Notes: generated from the sequence alone by a model not told the origin. DNA of 64,000 nt from Deltaproteobacteria bacterium (GCA_020848745.1 JADLHM010000089.1:36031-100030); one strand, 5' to 3'; numbered from the stretch's first letter, positions 29,022 through 36,964 are shown. Made by a program: numbers and translations.

Positions 29022-29863
29022 ACGCGCGCGCGGTCGCGGCACTGACGGCGGCGGTCGACGTGATCGTGCCGGCGGGACCCGACGCGTGGCGCTTCACCGC
29101 CGACGTCGCGGGCGCCCCGCTCACCGGCGATGCGGTGAGCGACGGCGACTGGCTCGACCTCACGGTGCCGGCCGGAGAATCCCGCGCCGTCCTCGACGAC
29201 TGGCGCTCCCTCGAGCGGAACGCGACGCTCCCGGCGGGCGTACGCCTGGTCGCCACCACGGCGGGCATCGGCCTCCGCGCCGACGTGCCGCTCGCGGCAG
29301 ACGGCGACGCGACATCACTCCTGCGCGCCGCGGTCGGCGCGTTGGCGGCGGCCGCGGGGCTCGCCGGCGCGCCCGCGCGGTCCGACGCCGCGGCCGCGCC
29401 GGCGACGAACGCCGCGCCCGAGCGCATCACCGCGCCGCGCTTCGCGACCGCGCCGCGCGGCGCCGACGAGTGGACCGTCGACCTCGCCGTCCCGGACCTC
29501 GCGGCGCGCGCCGTCGTGCGCCGCGCGCCCGACGCGACGCTCGCCGTCACCGTCGCGCTCCTCGACGAGATGCCGCAGGCGCTTTCCGCGACGGCGCGCC
29601 GCGCCGTCGCCCGCCTCCTCGGACGCGTCGCGACCCTCGTCCGTCTGGCGCGGCCCGCGGTCGACGTCGGCGCGCCGGCGTCGCTGCGCTTCGAAGTGCT
29701 CGGCGTAGACGCGGACGCGGTGGCGCTCGACCACGCGTGCGGCGCGCTCGCTGCCGCCTGCCGCCTCGCCGCCGCGGAGACGCCGGCGCTGCTTTCCGAC
29801 GACGCTCTCGCGCGTCGCTTTCTCGCGCTCGACACCGCCGTGACCATCGCGCGCGCGGCATGA
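29018..29863 (+). CDS. Unknown two-part protein in the ubiquitin-like operon
   Basis: 281 residues, Ala-rich, no membrane segment. I do not recognise it. It seems to consist of two similar halves joined by a linker rich in Ala, Pro and Thr (~115-140). Each half starts with a W-x-[FV]-x-x-D strand (DAWRFTADVAG; DEWTVDLAVPD), has central strands of hydrophobic residues, and ends in a long Ala-rich helix (LLRAAVGALAAAAGLAG; LDHACGALAAACRLAAAE). This resembles the alpha/beta pattern of chaperone-like YbjN/CesT folds, but that is only a guess from the pattern. The GTG start overlaps the E2-like stop, so it is translated with the conjugation genes and may be an adaptor or chaperone for them. Confidence 0.6.
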   Translation: MNARAVAALTAAVDVIVPAGPDAWRFTADVAGAPLTGDAVSDGDWLDLTVPAGESRAVLDDWRSLERNATLPAGVRLVATTAGIGLRADVPLAADGDATSLLRAAVGALAAAAGLAGAPARSDAAAAPATNAAPERITAPRFATAPRGADEWTVDLAVPDLAARAVVRRAPDATLAVTVALLDEMPQALSATARRAVARLLGRVATLVRLARPAVDVGAPASLRFEVLGVDADAVALDHACGALAAACRLAAAETPALLSDDALARRFLALDTAVTIARAA

Positions 29864-29897
29864 CCCCCAACCCGACCCCACCCAGGAGGAACCGACG

Positions 29898-30230
29898 ATG
29901 ACCCAGACCGCCACCCTCACGATGGATCTCCGCGCCAGCGACATCACCGGCCAGAAGCATGTCCGGGCGGCCGCCGTGCCGAAGCACTTCACGATCGCCG
30001 AGGTCGTGCAGCGCCTGATCGCCAAGATGGGCCTCGCGCGCGCGAGCAGCGGCGGTGCGCCGCTCGCCTACCACGCGCGCCTCGACCGCGTCGGACGCCA
30101 TCTCCACGGCAACGAGACGGTCGGCGACGCGCTCGAGCCCGACGACGAGCTGGTACTGACGCCCGACATCGACGCGGGCCGCGCCGCGCGCCGCTGCGCC
30201 GCGACGCGCGCCAAGCGGCGCGGGAGCTGA
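29898..30230 (+). CDS. Ubiquitin-like beta-grasp protein
   Basis: 110 residues. Starts with two strands (TATLTMDLRAS; HVRAAAVP), a helix (FTIAEVVQRLIAKMGLA), then strands with YHARLDRVGRHLHGNETVGDAL and PDDELVLTPDI. This is the order and 'L-x-x-x-x-T-V-x-D-x-L...D-D-E-L-x-L' signature of the ubiquitin/YukD fold. The tail is basic (GRAARRCAATRAKRRGS) and has no Gly-Gly, so either the JAMM enzyme trims it or conjugation uses an unusual end. It is the only gene in the run that does not overlap its upstream neighbour: a 34-base gap with a strong AGGAGGAACC suggests high translation, as expected for a modifier. Confidence 0.78.
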   Translation: MTQTATLTMDLRASDITGQKHVRAAAVPKHFTIAEVVQRLIAKMGLARASSGGAPLAYHARLDRVGRHLHGNETVGDALEPDDELVLTPDIDAGRAARRCAATRAKRRGS

Positions 30231-30233
30231 GCC

Positions 30234-31253
30234 GTGGCGTACGAGTGGGCCATCGAGCTCGTCGGCGACGACGGGCACGCGGTCGGACGCGTCGGCATCG
30301 CGCCCGACTGGCGGCCCGCCGTCGATTGGACCCATTTCGACGGCGTCCGCGCGGGCGTGCTGCCGGCCCGCGCGCGCACCGACGCGGGCGCCGTCGAGCC
30401 GCTCTGGGACACGACGCGCGGCGCGCCCTACGTGGACGGCTTCCGCGTGAGCGTGCGGGCCGACGACCGGATCGCGAGGCGGGACATCCCGCGCCGCTAC
30501 GTCGGCGGCCTCGCCCGCGAGGCCGCCGCCGCGCTCGCGACCCGCCTCGGGCTCCGCGGCGAGCGCGACGTCCGCTGGCTCGTGCGCGCCACCCCCGATG
30601 CGGTTCCCACGCCGGCGCCGAACGACGAGGGCTTCGCGGTCGAGCCCGAGGCGCGGCCCTGGCCGGTGCGCGACACCCCGCTCGCGCCCTTCCTCGGCGC
30701 GGCGATGCGGGTCGGCGCCGCCGACGGCGGCCTGCCCGTCTTCGTTCCGCCGACGGTCCTCGAGGAGGCCCACGCGCGCGCCGCGGGCGACGTCGAGACG
30801 GGCGGCCTGCTCCTCGGCCGCCTGCACCGCGACGTCGAGCCGCCGTACGAGCTCTTCGTCGAGGTCACCGCCCAGCTCCCGGCCGAGCACACGGTCGCGA
30901 CCGCGACCGCGATCACGTTCACCGCCGAAACGTGGAGCGCCGCGCGCCGCGCGGTCGCGGCGCGCGGCCGGAGCGAGATCGTCGTCGGATGGATCCATAG
31001 CCACCCGGACTGGTGCCGATTGCACGACTGCCCGCTCGAGCGGCGCCGCACGTGCACGGCGTCGCAACCGTTCTTCAGCCCGGAGGACGTGCACCTCCAC
31101 GCGTCGTGCTTCCCGATCGGCTGGCAGGTCGCGCTCCTCGTGAGCGACAGCGCGGCGACCGGCGGCCTCACCTCGTCGCTCTACGGGTGGTCGGAGGGCC
31201 TGGTCGTGCCCCGCGCGTTCCACGTTCTGCTGCAAGGAGTCTCCCATGCCTAG
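30234..31253 (+). CDS. JAMM/MPN isopeptidase-like protein with extra N-terminal domain
   Basis: 339 residues. The C-terminal JAMM domain has VETGGLLLGR with the Glu (~188), HSHP (His ~255 and ~257) and SPED (Ser ~281, Asp ~284), all the zinc ligands and catalytic residues. Between HSHP and SPED there is an insertion of about 16 residues with three Cys (DWCRLHDCPLERRRTC), longer than the usual 6-7 residue gap. The first ~160 residues form a separate region (MAYEWAIELVGDDG; VDGFRVSVRADDR) of unknown fold. The enzyme would process or remove the ubiquitin-like protein. The start is a GTG three bases after the stop of the ubiquitin-like gene, and the end overlaps the ATPase gene by 8 bases. Confidence 0.85.
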   Translation: MAYEWAIELVGDDGHAVGRVGIAPDWRPAVDWTHFDGVRAGVLPARARTDAGAVEPLWDTTRGAPYVDGFRVSVRADDRIARRDIPRRYVGGLAREAAAALATRLGLRGERDVRWLVRATPDAVPTPAPNDEGFAVEPEARPWPVRDTPLAPFLGAAMRVGAADGGLPVFVPPTVLEEAHARAAGDVETGGLLLGRLHRDVEPPYELFVEVTAQLPAEHTVATATAITFTAETWSAARRAVAARGRSEIVVGWIHSHPDWCRLHDCPLERRRTCTASQPFFSPEDVHLHASCFPIGWQVALLVSDSAATGGLTSSLYGWSEGLVVPRAFHVLLQGVSHA

Positions 31254-32898
31254 ATCGCCCGCATCCACCCTCGACGCCGACGTCGTCGCGCGTCTGCTCG
31301 CCACCGGCGACGACGCGCCCTCGCTCGACGAGCAGGTCATGCTCGCCGCGCTCCTGCGGGCGCGTACGCGCGACGCCGGCGGCCAGCTCGACCGCCTGCT
31401 CCTCGAGCAGCTGGCGGCGCTCCGCCAGGGCCTCGCGGCCGCCGACCACGTGCAGCGCGAGCTCCGCGCCGTCCTCGATCGCCTGGCGGCGCCGCCGTGG
31501 CACCCGGCGCTCTTCCTCCGCGTCGTCGCGACCGACCTCGGCCCGCGCGCGATGGTCGCGCAGGCCGGGAGCCGGCGCGTCGTCGCCCTCGGCGAGGACG
31601 TCGCGATCGACGAGCTGGCGCCGGGCGAGGAGGTCCTGCTCGGTGCCGACGGCTCGATCGTCGCGGCGCGCTCGCCGTACGGCGCGCCGCCCTTCGGCGA
31701 GACGGCGACCTTCGAGCGCCTCCTCGCGGACGGGCGCGTGATGCTGCGGTGGCGCGACGAGGAGGTCGTCGTCGACGTTGCGGGAGCGCTCGCGGCGACG
31801 GCGCTCGCGCCCGGCGATCTGGTGCGCTGGGACCGCACCGCGTGGATGGCTCTCGAACGCGTCGGCGCGGGCACGCGCGACGATCTCGGCTTCGCCGACG
31901 TCCCGGACGTCGGACGCGCCGACGTCGGCGGCCTCGACGACGCGCTCGAGCTCGTACTGTCCGCCCTCAGCGCGACGCTGGTCGCGCCCGCGAAGGCGCG
32001 CGCGTACGGCCTGCGCGGCCGGCAGGCGATCCTCATGGTCGGGCCGCCGGGCTGCGGCAAGACGCTGATCGCGCGCGTCGCCGCCGCGGAGGTGGGACGG
32101 CTCGCGGGCCGGCGCTGTCGCTTCGCGATCGTGAAGCCGTCGGAGTGGGACGATCCCTACTACGGCGTCACCGGGCAGCGCATCCGCGCGACCTTCGCGG
32201 CGCTGGCGCGCGCCGCCGACGAGGACGGCTCCGCCGTGCTCTTCCTCGACGAGATCGAGGCGATCGGCCGGGCGCGCGGCGGCGCCGGCAACCTGCACGG
32301 CGACAAGTACCTGACGGCGCTGCTCGTCGAGCTCGACGGATTCGCCGCGCATCGCAACGTGGCGGTGATCGCCGCGACGAACCGGCGCGACCTCCTCGAC
32401 GGCGCCCTGCGCTCCCGCTTCGACGTCGAGGTGCCGGTCGGGCGTCCGACGCTCGCCGGCGCGCGCGCGATCTTCGCGCTGCACGTGCCGCCGAGCGTAC
32501 CGCTCGCCGACGGCGCCGGGCGCGACGCCCTCGTGGACCTCGCCGTGTCGCGGCTCTACGCCCCGAACGCGGGCGCGATCGCGACCCTCGTCCTCCGCGA
32601 CGGACGAACGCGGGTCGTCGCCGCGCGCGAGCTCGCGAGCGGCCGCCTCATCGCGCAGATCGTCGCCGCCGCGTGTCGGCGCGCCTACGTTCGCGACCTC
32701 CGCGGCGGCGCGCCGGGACTCCGCGCCGCCGACCTCGAGCACGCGATCGACGACGCCCTCGGACGGCTCGCGACCCTGCTCACGCCGCGGAACGCGCACG
32801 ACCACCTCGTCGACCTGCCGGCGGACGCCGACGTCGTACGCGTGCGGCCGTGCGCCGCCGTCGCGACCCGGCCGTACCGCTACGAGCGTGCCGCGTGA
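31246..32898 (+). CDS. ARC/Mpa-like AAA+ ATPase
   Basis: 550 residues with the layout of proteasomal ATPases of the ARC/Mpa type. It has an N-terminal Leu-rich coiled-coil stretch (~27-82), a beta-rich double-OB-like region (~85-205) and a AAA+ domain with Walker A GPPGCGKT (~266-273). Walker B is VLFLDEIEAIG (~331-341), with IAATNRRDLLDGALRSRFD for sensor 1 and the arginine fingers. ARC hexamers unfold Pup-tagged proteins through coiled coils that bind Pup. The C-terminus is YRYERAA, without the GQYL or HbYX end that docks ATPases onto the 20S core. No proteasome gene is present in this window. Overlaps with both neighbours show it is made with the JAMM and Dop/PafA-like genes. Confidence 0.85.
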   Translation: MPRSPASTLDADVVARLLATGDDAPSLDEQVMLAALLRARTRDAGGQLDRLLLEQLAALRQGLAAADHVQRELRAVLDRLAAPPWHPALFLRVVATDLGPRAMVAQAGSRRVVALGEDVAIDELAPGEEVLLGADGSIVAARSPYGAPPFGETATFERLLADGRVMLRWRDEEVVVDVAGALAATALAPGDLVRWDRTAWMALERVGAGTRDDLGFADVPDVGRADVGGLDDALELVLSALSATLVAPAKARAYGLRGRQAILMVGPPGCGKTLIARVAAAEVGRLAGRRCRFAIVKPSEWDDPYYGVTGQRIRATFAALARAADEDGSAVLFLDEIEAIGRARGGAGNLHGDKYLTALLVELDGFAAHRNVAVIAATNRRDLLDGALRSRFDVEVPVGRPTLAGARAIFALHVPPSVPLADGAGRDALVDLAVSRLYAPNAGAIATLVLRDGRTRVVAARELASGRLIAQIVAAACRRAYVRDLRGGAPGLRAADLEHAIDDALGRLATLLTPRNAHDHLVDLPADADVVRVRPCAAVATRPYRYERAA

Positions 32899-34604
32899 CC
32901 GCCGTCGTCCGACGTCCGGCCGCGCGGCGGCCCATCGTGTGCGGCGCCGACGTGGAGCTCGGGAACTTCGTCGTCGGCCTCGACGACGCGCCCGGGCTCG
33001 CCGGCGCGCGCCTCGCCGCCCGCCTCCTCCTGCACGCCATCCCCGGCCCGTACGCGCGCCCGACCGACCCGCTCGGCTGGCAGCGCGGCTGGGATCCGCA
33101 GGACGCGGGGCGGAAGTTCCTGCGCACGAACGGCGGCTGCTTCTACATCGACCTCGACCACCTCGAAGCATGCGTGCCGGAGATCCGGAGCGCGTGGGAC
33201 CACGTCGCGGCCTGGCACGCCATGCTGCGCATCGCCGCCGCCGCCCGCGCCGACGCCGAGGCGCTGCTCCCCGACGGCTGCACGCTCCAGCTCCTCGCCA
33301 ACAACAGCGACGGCCGCGGCAACGCCTACGGCAGCCACGTCTCCTTCCTCGTGTCGCGCCGGCTCTGGAACGACCTCTTCGAGCGCAAGCTCCATCAGCT
33401 GCTCGTGCTCGCGAGCTTCCTCGCGTCGAGCGTCGTCGTGACCGGCGCCGGCAAGGTCGGGGCCGAGAACGGCCGGCCGCCGGTCGACTACCAGCTGAGC
33501 CAGCGCGCCGACTTCTTCGAGTCGCTCGTCGGCCCGCAGACGACGTACCGCCGCCCGCTCGTGAACAGCCGCGACGAGCCGCTCTGCGGGACGACCGGCC
33601 CGCACGCCGCGTCGCTGGCGCGCCTGCACTGCATCTTCTTCGACGCGACGCTCTGCCACGGCAGCACGCTCCTCAAGATCGGCACGATGCAGCTCCTGCT
33701 CGGCATGCTGGAGCAGGGACGCGTACGGACCGACCTCGTCCTCGAGGATCCGGTCGCGGCAACGGTGCGCTGGAGCCACGATCCGACGCTCGTCGCCCGC
33801 GCCCGTCTCCTGGACGGACGCCGGCTGACGGCGGCCGAGCTGCAGCTCGCGTTCCTCGACGCCGCCGAGCAGGCCGCCGCGGCGGGCGACTACGAGGGCG
33901 TCGTGCCGCGCGCCGCCGAGATCCTCGCGCTCTGGCGCGATACGCTGGAGCGCCTGCGCGCCGGCGACGTCGCGAGCCTCGCGCCGCGCCTCGACTGGGT
34001 GCTGAAGCGCGAGCTCCTCACGGGCGCGATGGCGCGCCGGCCCGGCCTCGGCTGGACGGACCCCGGCGTGAAGCACCTCGACCACCTCTACGCGAGCCTC
34101 GATCCCGCCGACGGCCTGTACCTGGCGTGCGAGCGCGGCGGCGCGGTCGAGCGGTTCGCCGACGAAGCGGCGATCGCCCGCTTCGTGCGCCAGCCGCCGC
34201 CCGACACGCGCGCGTTCGGACGCGCGCTCCTGCAGCGGCTCGGCGGCCGCGCGGTCGCCGACGTCGACTGGGACCGGATCGCGATCGTGCGTGCGGGCCC
34301 CGACGGCGTTCCGGTCACGCGAACCGTCCACCTCGACGACCCGCTCGGCTTCACGCGCCACGCGCTCGGCCTGATGCACGCCGAGCTCGGCTTCGCCCGC
34401 GACGCGCGCAGCTTCCCACGCACCGCGCTGCGGCCGCCGAGCGCCGGCGCGGACTCCCTGGACGAGCTGCTGGACGCGCTCGACGCCACGACGTCGGCGT
34501 GGCCGGACGCGTCGTCCCCCCTGCCACCCGAGGCGTCGGCGACCGGCGCCTCCGAGCCCGCCGGTGCAACCGGCGCCCGAGGAGACTCCCATGAGCACGC
34601 GTGA
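32895..34604 (+). CDS. Dop/PafA-superfamily protein, divergent copy
   Basis: 569 residues of the glutamine-synthetase-like Pup ligase/deamidase fold. Matching segments are IVCGADVELGNFVVG (first strand), FLRTNGGCFYIDLDHLEA (the Asp in YIDLD fits the catalytic Asp of PafA/Dop), AYGSHVSFLVSR, VVVTGAGKVG and the helix LARLHCIFFDATLCHGSTLLKIGTMQLLL. Two positions differ from the neighbour at 34776: Asp19 replaces the first Glu of G-x-E-x-E, and HVSF replaces HENY. The C-terminal ~60 residues are Pro/Ala-rich and probably disordered. It may be the Dop-like (deconjugating) partner or an inactive paralogue. The GTG start overlaps the ATPase stop by 4 bases. Confidence 0.8.
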   Translation: MTAVVRRPAARRPIVCGADVELGNFVVGLDDAPGLAGARLAARLLLHAIPGPYARPTDPLGWQRGWDPQDAGRKFLRTNGGCFYIDLDHLEACVPEIRSAWDHVAAWHAMLRIAAAARADAEALLPDGCTLQLLANNSDGRGNAYGSHVSFLVSRRLWNDLFERKLHQLLVLASFLASSVVVTGAGKVGAENGRPPVDYQLSQRADFFESLVGPQTTYRRPLVNSRDEPLCGTTGPHAASLARLHCIFFDATLCHGSTLLKIGTMQLLLGMLEQGRVRTDLVLEDPVAATVRWSHDPTLVARARLLDGRRLTAAELQLAFLDAAEQAAAAGDYEGVVPRAAEILALWRDTLERLRAGDVASLAPRLDWVLKRELLTGAMARRPGLGWTDPGVKHLDHLYASLDPADGLYLACERGGAVERFADEAAIARFVRQPPPDTRAFGRALLQRLGGRAVADVDWDRIAIVRAGPDGVPVTRTVHLDDPLGFTRHALGLMHAELGFARDARSFPRTALRPPSAGADSLDELLDALDATTSAWPDASSPLPPEASATGASEPAGATGARGDSHEHA

Positions 34605-34779
34605 ACGCGACCGCCACGACCGCGAAACCCCACCCGCCGCCGCACCGCCGACGCCCGACGCCGAGATCCGCCGCACGGCGGAGCGCCTCTTCGACGAGGC
34701 GGAGCACGCGATCGCGCGCGCCCTCTCCGGCGACAGCGCCGCCTTCCTGATGGCGTCGCGCCAGGCCAGTGCCGAGTGA
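34591..34779 (+). CDS. Pup-like small modifier ending in Glu
   Basis: 62 residues, start ATG inside the end of the preceding gene (14-base overlap) with GAGGAG just upstream. The N-terminus is charged and Pro-rich (MSTRERDRHDRETPP), the centre is a predicted helix (EIRRTAERLFDEAEHAIARA), and the end is AFLMASRQASAE. Aligned with the Pup end (EFVRSYVQKGGE), the Phe, the Gln four residues before the end and the terminal Glu coincide, but Gly-Gly is Ser-Ala. A terminal Glu needs no deamidation before ligation by a PafA-type enzyme. It stands between two Dop/PafA-type genes, as Pup usually does, and overlaps the second by 4 bases. Size, disorder and position support the call more than sequence. 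Confidence 0.65.
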   Translation: MSTRERDRHDRETPPAAAPPTPDAEIRRTAERLFDEAEHAIARALSGDSAAFLMASRQASAE

Positions 34780-36899
34780 GCGAGGCGGCGCGCATCCTCG
34801 GCGTCGAGACCGAGTACGCCGTCGTCGGGGGCGGCGACGACATGGAGCACCTGGCGATCGTCGAGGGGCTCATGCGGCACGCGCGCCGCCGGCTCGCGCA
34901 CCTTCCCGACGAGCTCGGCCGCGGGATCTTCCTCGCCTCGGGCGGACGGTTCTACCTCGACTGCGGCGCCCATCCCGAGATGACGACGCCGGAGTGCGGC
35001 GACCCCTGGTCGCTCGTCGGCGAGGTCCGCGCCGGCGAGCGCACGATGCTCGAGCTCGCCGGCGAGTGGAGCACGCGCCTCCGGGGCGGCCGCGTACTCG
35101 TGCTGCGCACCAACGTCGACCTCTCCGGCTCGCAGGCGACCTGGGGGACGCACGAGAACTACGGGCACCGCGCGGCCACGAACCTCGCGCCCGCGATCGT
35201 GCCGCACCTCGTTTCGCGCGTCGTGTTCACCGGCGCCGGCGGCTTCGACAACCTCTCGCACGGCATCGACTTCACGCTCTCGCCGCGGACGCCGCACCTC
35301 GTGCAGGAGGTCTCGGACGACTCGACCGGGCGGCGCGGGATCTTCCACGACAAGCAGGAGCACCTGGCGCGCACGCACCGCCGGCTGCACCTCCTCTGCG
35401 GCGAGAGCCTGTGCTCGGATCTGGCGCTCTGGCTCCGCACCGGCACGACCGCGCTCGTCGTGGCGCTCGCCGAGGGCGGCGTGCAGCCGGGCGCGGCCGT
35501 CACCCTGCGCAATCCCGTGGCCGCGATGCGCTACTTCGCGCGCGACCCGACCTGCCGCGCGACCGCGCCCGCGGCGCACGGCGGCTCGCTCACCGCGCTC
35601 GACGTCCAGCGCCATTACCTCGCGCTCGCGGAGGCGCACGCCGGCGCGCCCTTCATGCCGCCGTGGACCGAGGCCGTCTGCCGCGCATGGCGCAACGTGC
35701 TCGATCGGCTCGCGCACGGCCCCGACGCGGTCGCGACGCGCCTCGACTGGGCCGTCAAGCTCGCGCTCTTCCGCGCCCACGCCCGGCGGCGCGGCGTCGC
35801 GTGGGAGACGCTCGCCGCGTGGAGCCCGATCGTCGCGCAGCTCGGCACGGCGCTCGCCCGCGCGGATCGGCGGGAGCCGCTCACCTCGCGGCTCGTGCTC
35901 GGGCCGGAGAGCCCGATCGCGGCCGAGGTCGCGCGCCTCGGGCCGATCGTGACCGGCATGGGCCTGAGCTGGAAGGAGATCGAGGCGGTGCTGGCGCTCC
36001 GGCTCGAGCTCTTCGAGCTCGATGCCCGCTTCGGCCAGCTCGGCGAAGGCGGGATCTTTGCGCAGCTCGACACGGCCGGCACGCTCGACCACCGCGTCGA
36101 GCCGGCGCCCGGCGCGCCGCCGATCCCGCGCGCTGCGCTCCGCGCCGCGCTCGTCCGTGAGCTCGCCGGCAACGGCACACGCTACTCCTGCACGTGGTCC
36201 GGGATCTGGGACTCGGACACCGACAGGTACGTCGACCTCGACGATCCCTTCGAGGTGCGGAACGAGTGGATCGGCTGGCGCCCGAACGGCCCCGGCGTGC
36301 CGCCCGAGCGCTTCCTCCGCGGCCGGGAGCGGCGCGCCGCCGACCCGATCGCGCTCAGCATCCGGGCGCTCGAGCTCCGCAAGCGCCACCAGCTGCCGCA
36401 GGCGGAGCGCGCGCTCCGTCGCGCGATCGCGCTCGAGGACGAGCAGGTGCCCGCCGACTCCCCGAAGCGCCCGCACCGGCGAAACAACCTGGCACTCGTG
36501 CTCCTGCGCGCCGAGAAGCTCGACGAGGCGCGCGCCGCGAACGCGGAAGCCTGGCGTCTCAAGACGCCGCCCCACGACGTCACCAGCGGTCGCATCCTCT
36601 TCACGCGGGTCGCGCTCCTCCTGCTCGCGGGCGAGCGCGCGGTCCGCCTCCATCTCGGACAGCTGAAGACGCTCCTCGCCCCAGGCACACTCGCGTGCCT
36701 CGGCGACGTGACGACCATCTGGGACGTCCCCGACGTGCTCGCGTTCCTCGCGGAGCGCCTGGCGTCCGACGAAGCCGCCCTCCTCGCCGCGATCGCGGAG
36801 ACGCTGAACGCGCCCGCGGAGGTCGCCGCCCTCGATGCGCACGCGCGCTGGGCCGCGGCCGACGCAACGCCCCTCACCGCGCCGTGGCCGAGCCCGTAG
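34776..36899 (+). CDS. PafA/Dop-type Pup ligase-like protein with C-terminal TPR-like region
   Basis: 707 residues, longer than usual (~480-500). Residues 1-450 match the Pup ligase fold well: ILGVETEYAVVGG (Glu pair), FYLDCGAHPEMTTPECGDP (catalytic Asp and metal-binding His/Glu), WGTHENYGHRAATNL, RVVFTGAGGFDN, ISP-like SPRTPHLV, LHLLCGESLCSDLALWLRTGTTALV and TRLDWAVKLALF. RYSCTWSGIWDSDTDRYVDLDDPF follows. The last ~170 residues have helix pairs with TPR spacing (RALELRKRHQLPQAERALRRAI; NNLALVLLRAEKLDEARAANAEAW). Intact active-site residues make this the better ligase candidate of the two copies; the tail could select targets. Last gene of the run, followed by a GC hairpin. Confidence 0.85.
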   Translation: MSEAARILGVETEYAVVGGGDDMEHLAIVEGLMRHARRRLAHLPDELGRGIFLASGGRFYLDCGAHPEMTTPECGDPWSLVGEVRAGERTMLELAGEWSTRLRGGRVLVLRTNVDLSGSQATWGTHENYGHRAATNLAPAIVPHLVSRVVFTGAGGFDNLSHGIDFTLSPRTPHLVQEVSDDSTGRRGIFHDKQEHLARTHRRLHLLCGESLCSDLALWLRTGTTALVVALAEGGVQPGAAVTLRNPVAAMRYFARDPTCRATAPAAHGGSLTALDVQRHYLALAEAHAGAPFMPPWTEAVCRAWRNVLDRLAHGPDAVATRLDWAVKLALFRAHARRRGVAWETLAAWSPIVAQLGTALARADRREPLTSRLVLGPESPIAAEVARLGPIVTGMGLSWKEIEAVLALRLELFELDARFGQLGEGGIFAQLDTAGTLDHRVEPAPGAPPIPRAALRAALVRELAGNGTRYSCTWSGIWDSDTDRYVDLDDPFEVRNEWIGWRPNGPGVPPERFLRGRERRAADPIALSIRALELRKRHQLPQAERALRRAIALEDEQVPADSPKRPHRRNNLALVLLRAEKLDEARAANAEAWRLKTPPHDVTSGRILFTRVALLLLAGERAVRLHLGQLKTLLAPGTLACLGDVTTIWDVPDVLAFLAERLASDEAALLAAIAETLNAPAEVAALDAHARWAAADATPLTAPWPSP

Positions 36900-36919
36900 C
36901 CGGATGGGATCCCGACGCC

Positions 36920-36942
36920 CCGCGGCGGTTGACCCGCCGCGG
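36920..36942 (+). terminator. GC hairpin after the ubiquitin/Pup operon
   Basis: CCGCGGCGG (36920-36928), loop TTGAC, CCGCCGCGG (36934-36942): a perfect 9-base stem 20 bases after the last stop of the operon. There is no T-run, so it is a terminator candidate only by position and strength. Confidence 0.45.
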
Positions 36943-36964
36943 CGCCGAGCGTACGACGGCGGCG

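Noticed and set aside
32880..36842. A 1320-codon open frame antisense to the Dop/PafA-like genes
   Set aside because: Its composition (Arg/Glu/Val/Asp repeats) is that of a complementary strand of GC-rich genes; no domain is visible and the sense genes are clear.
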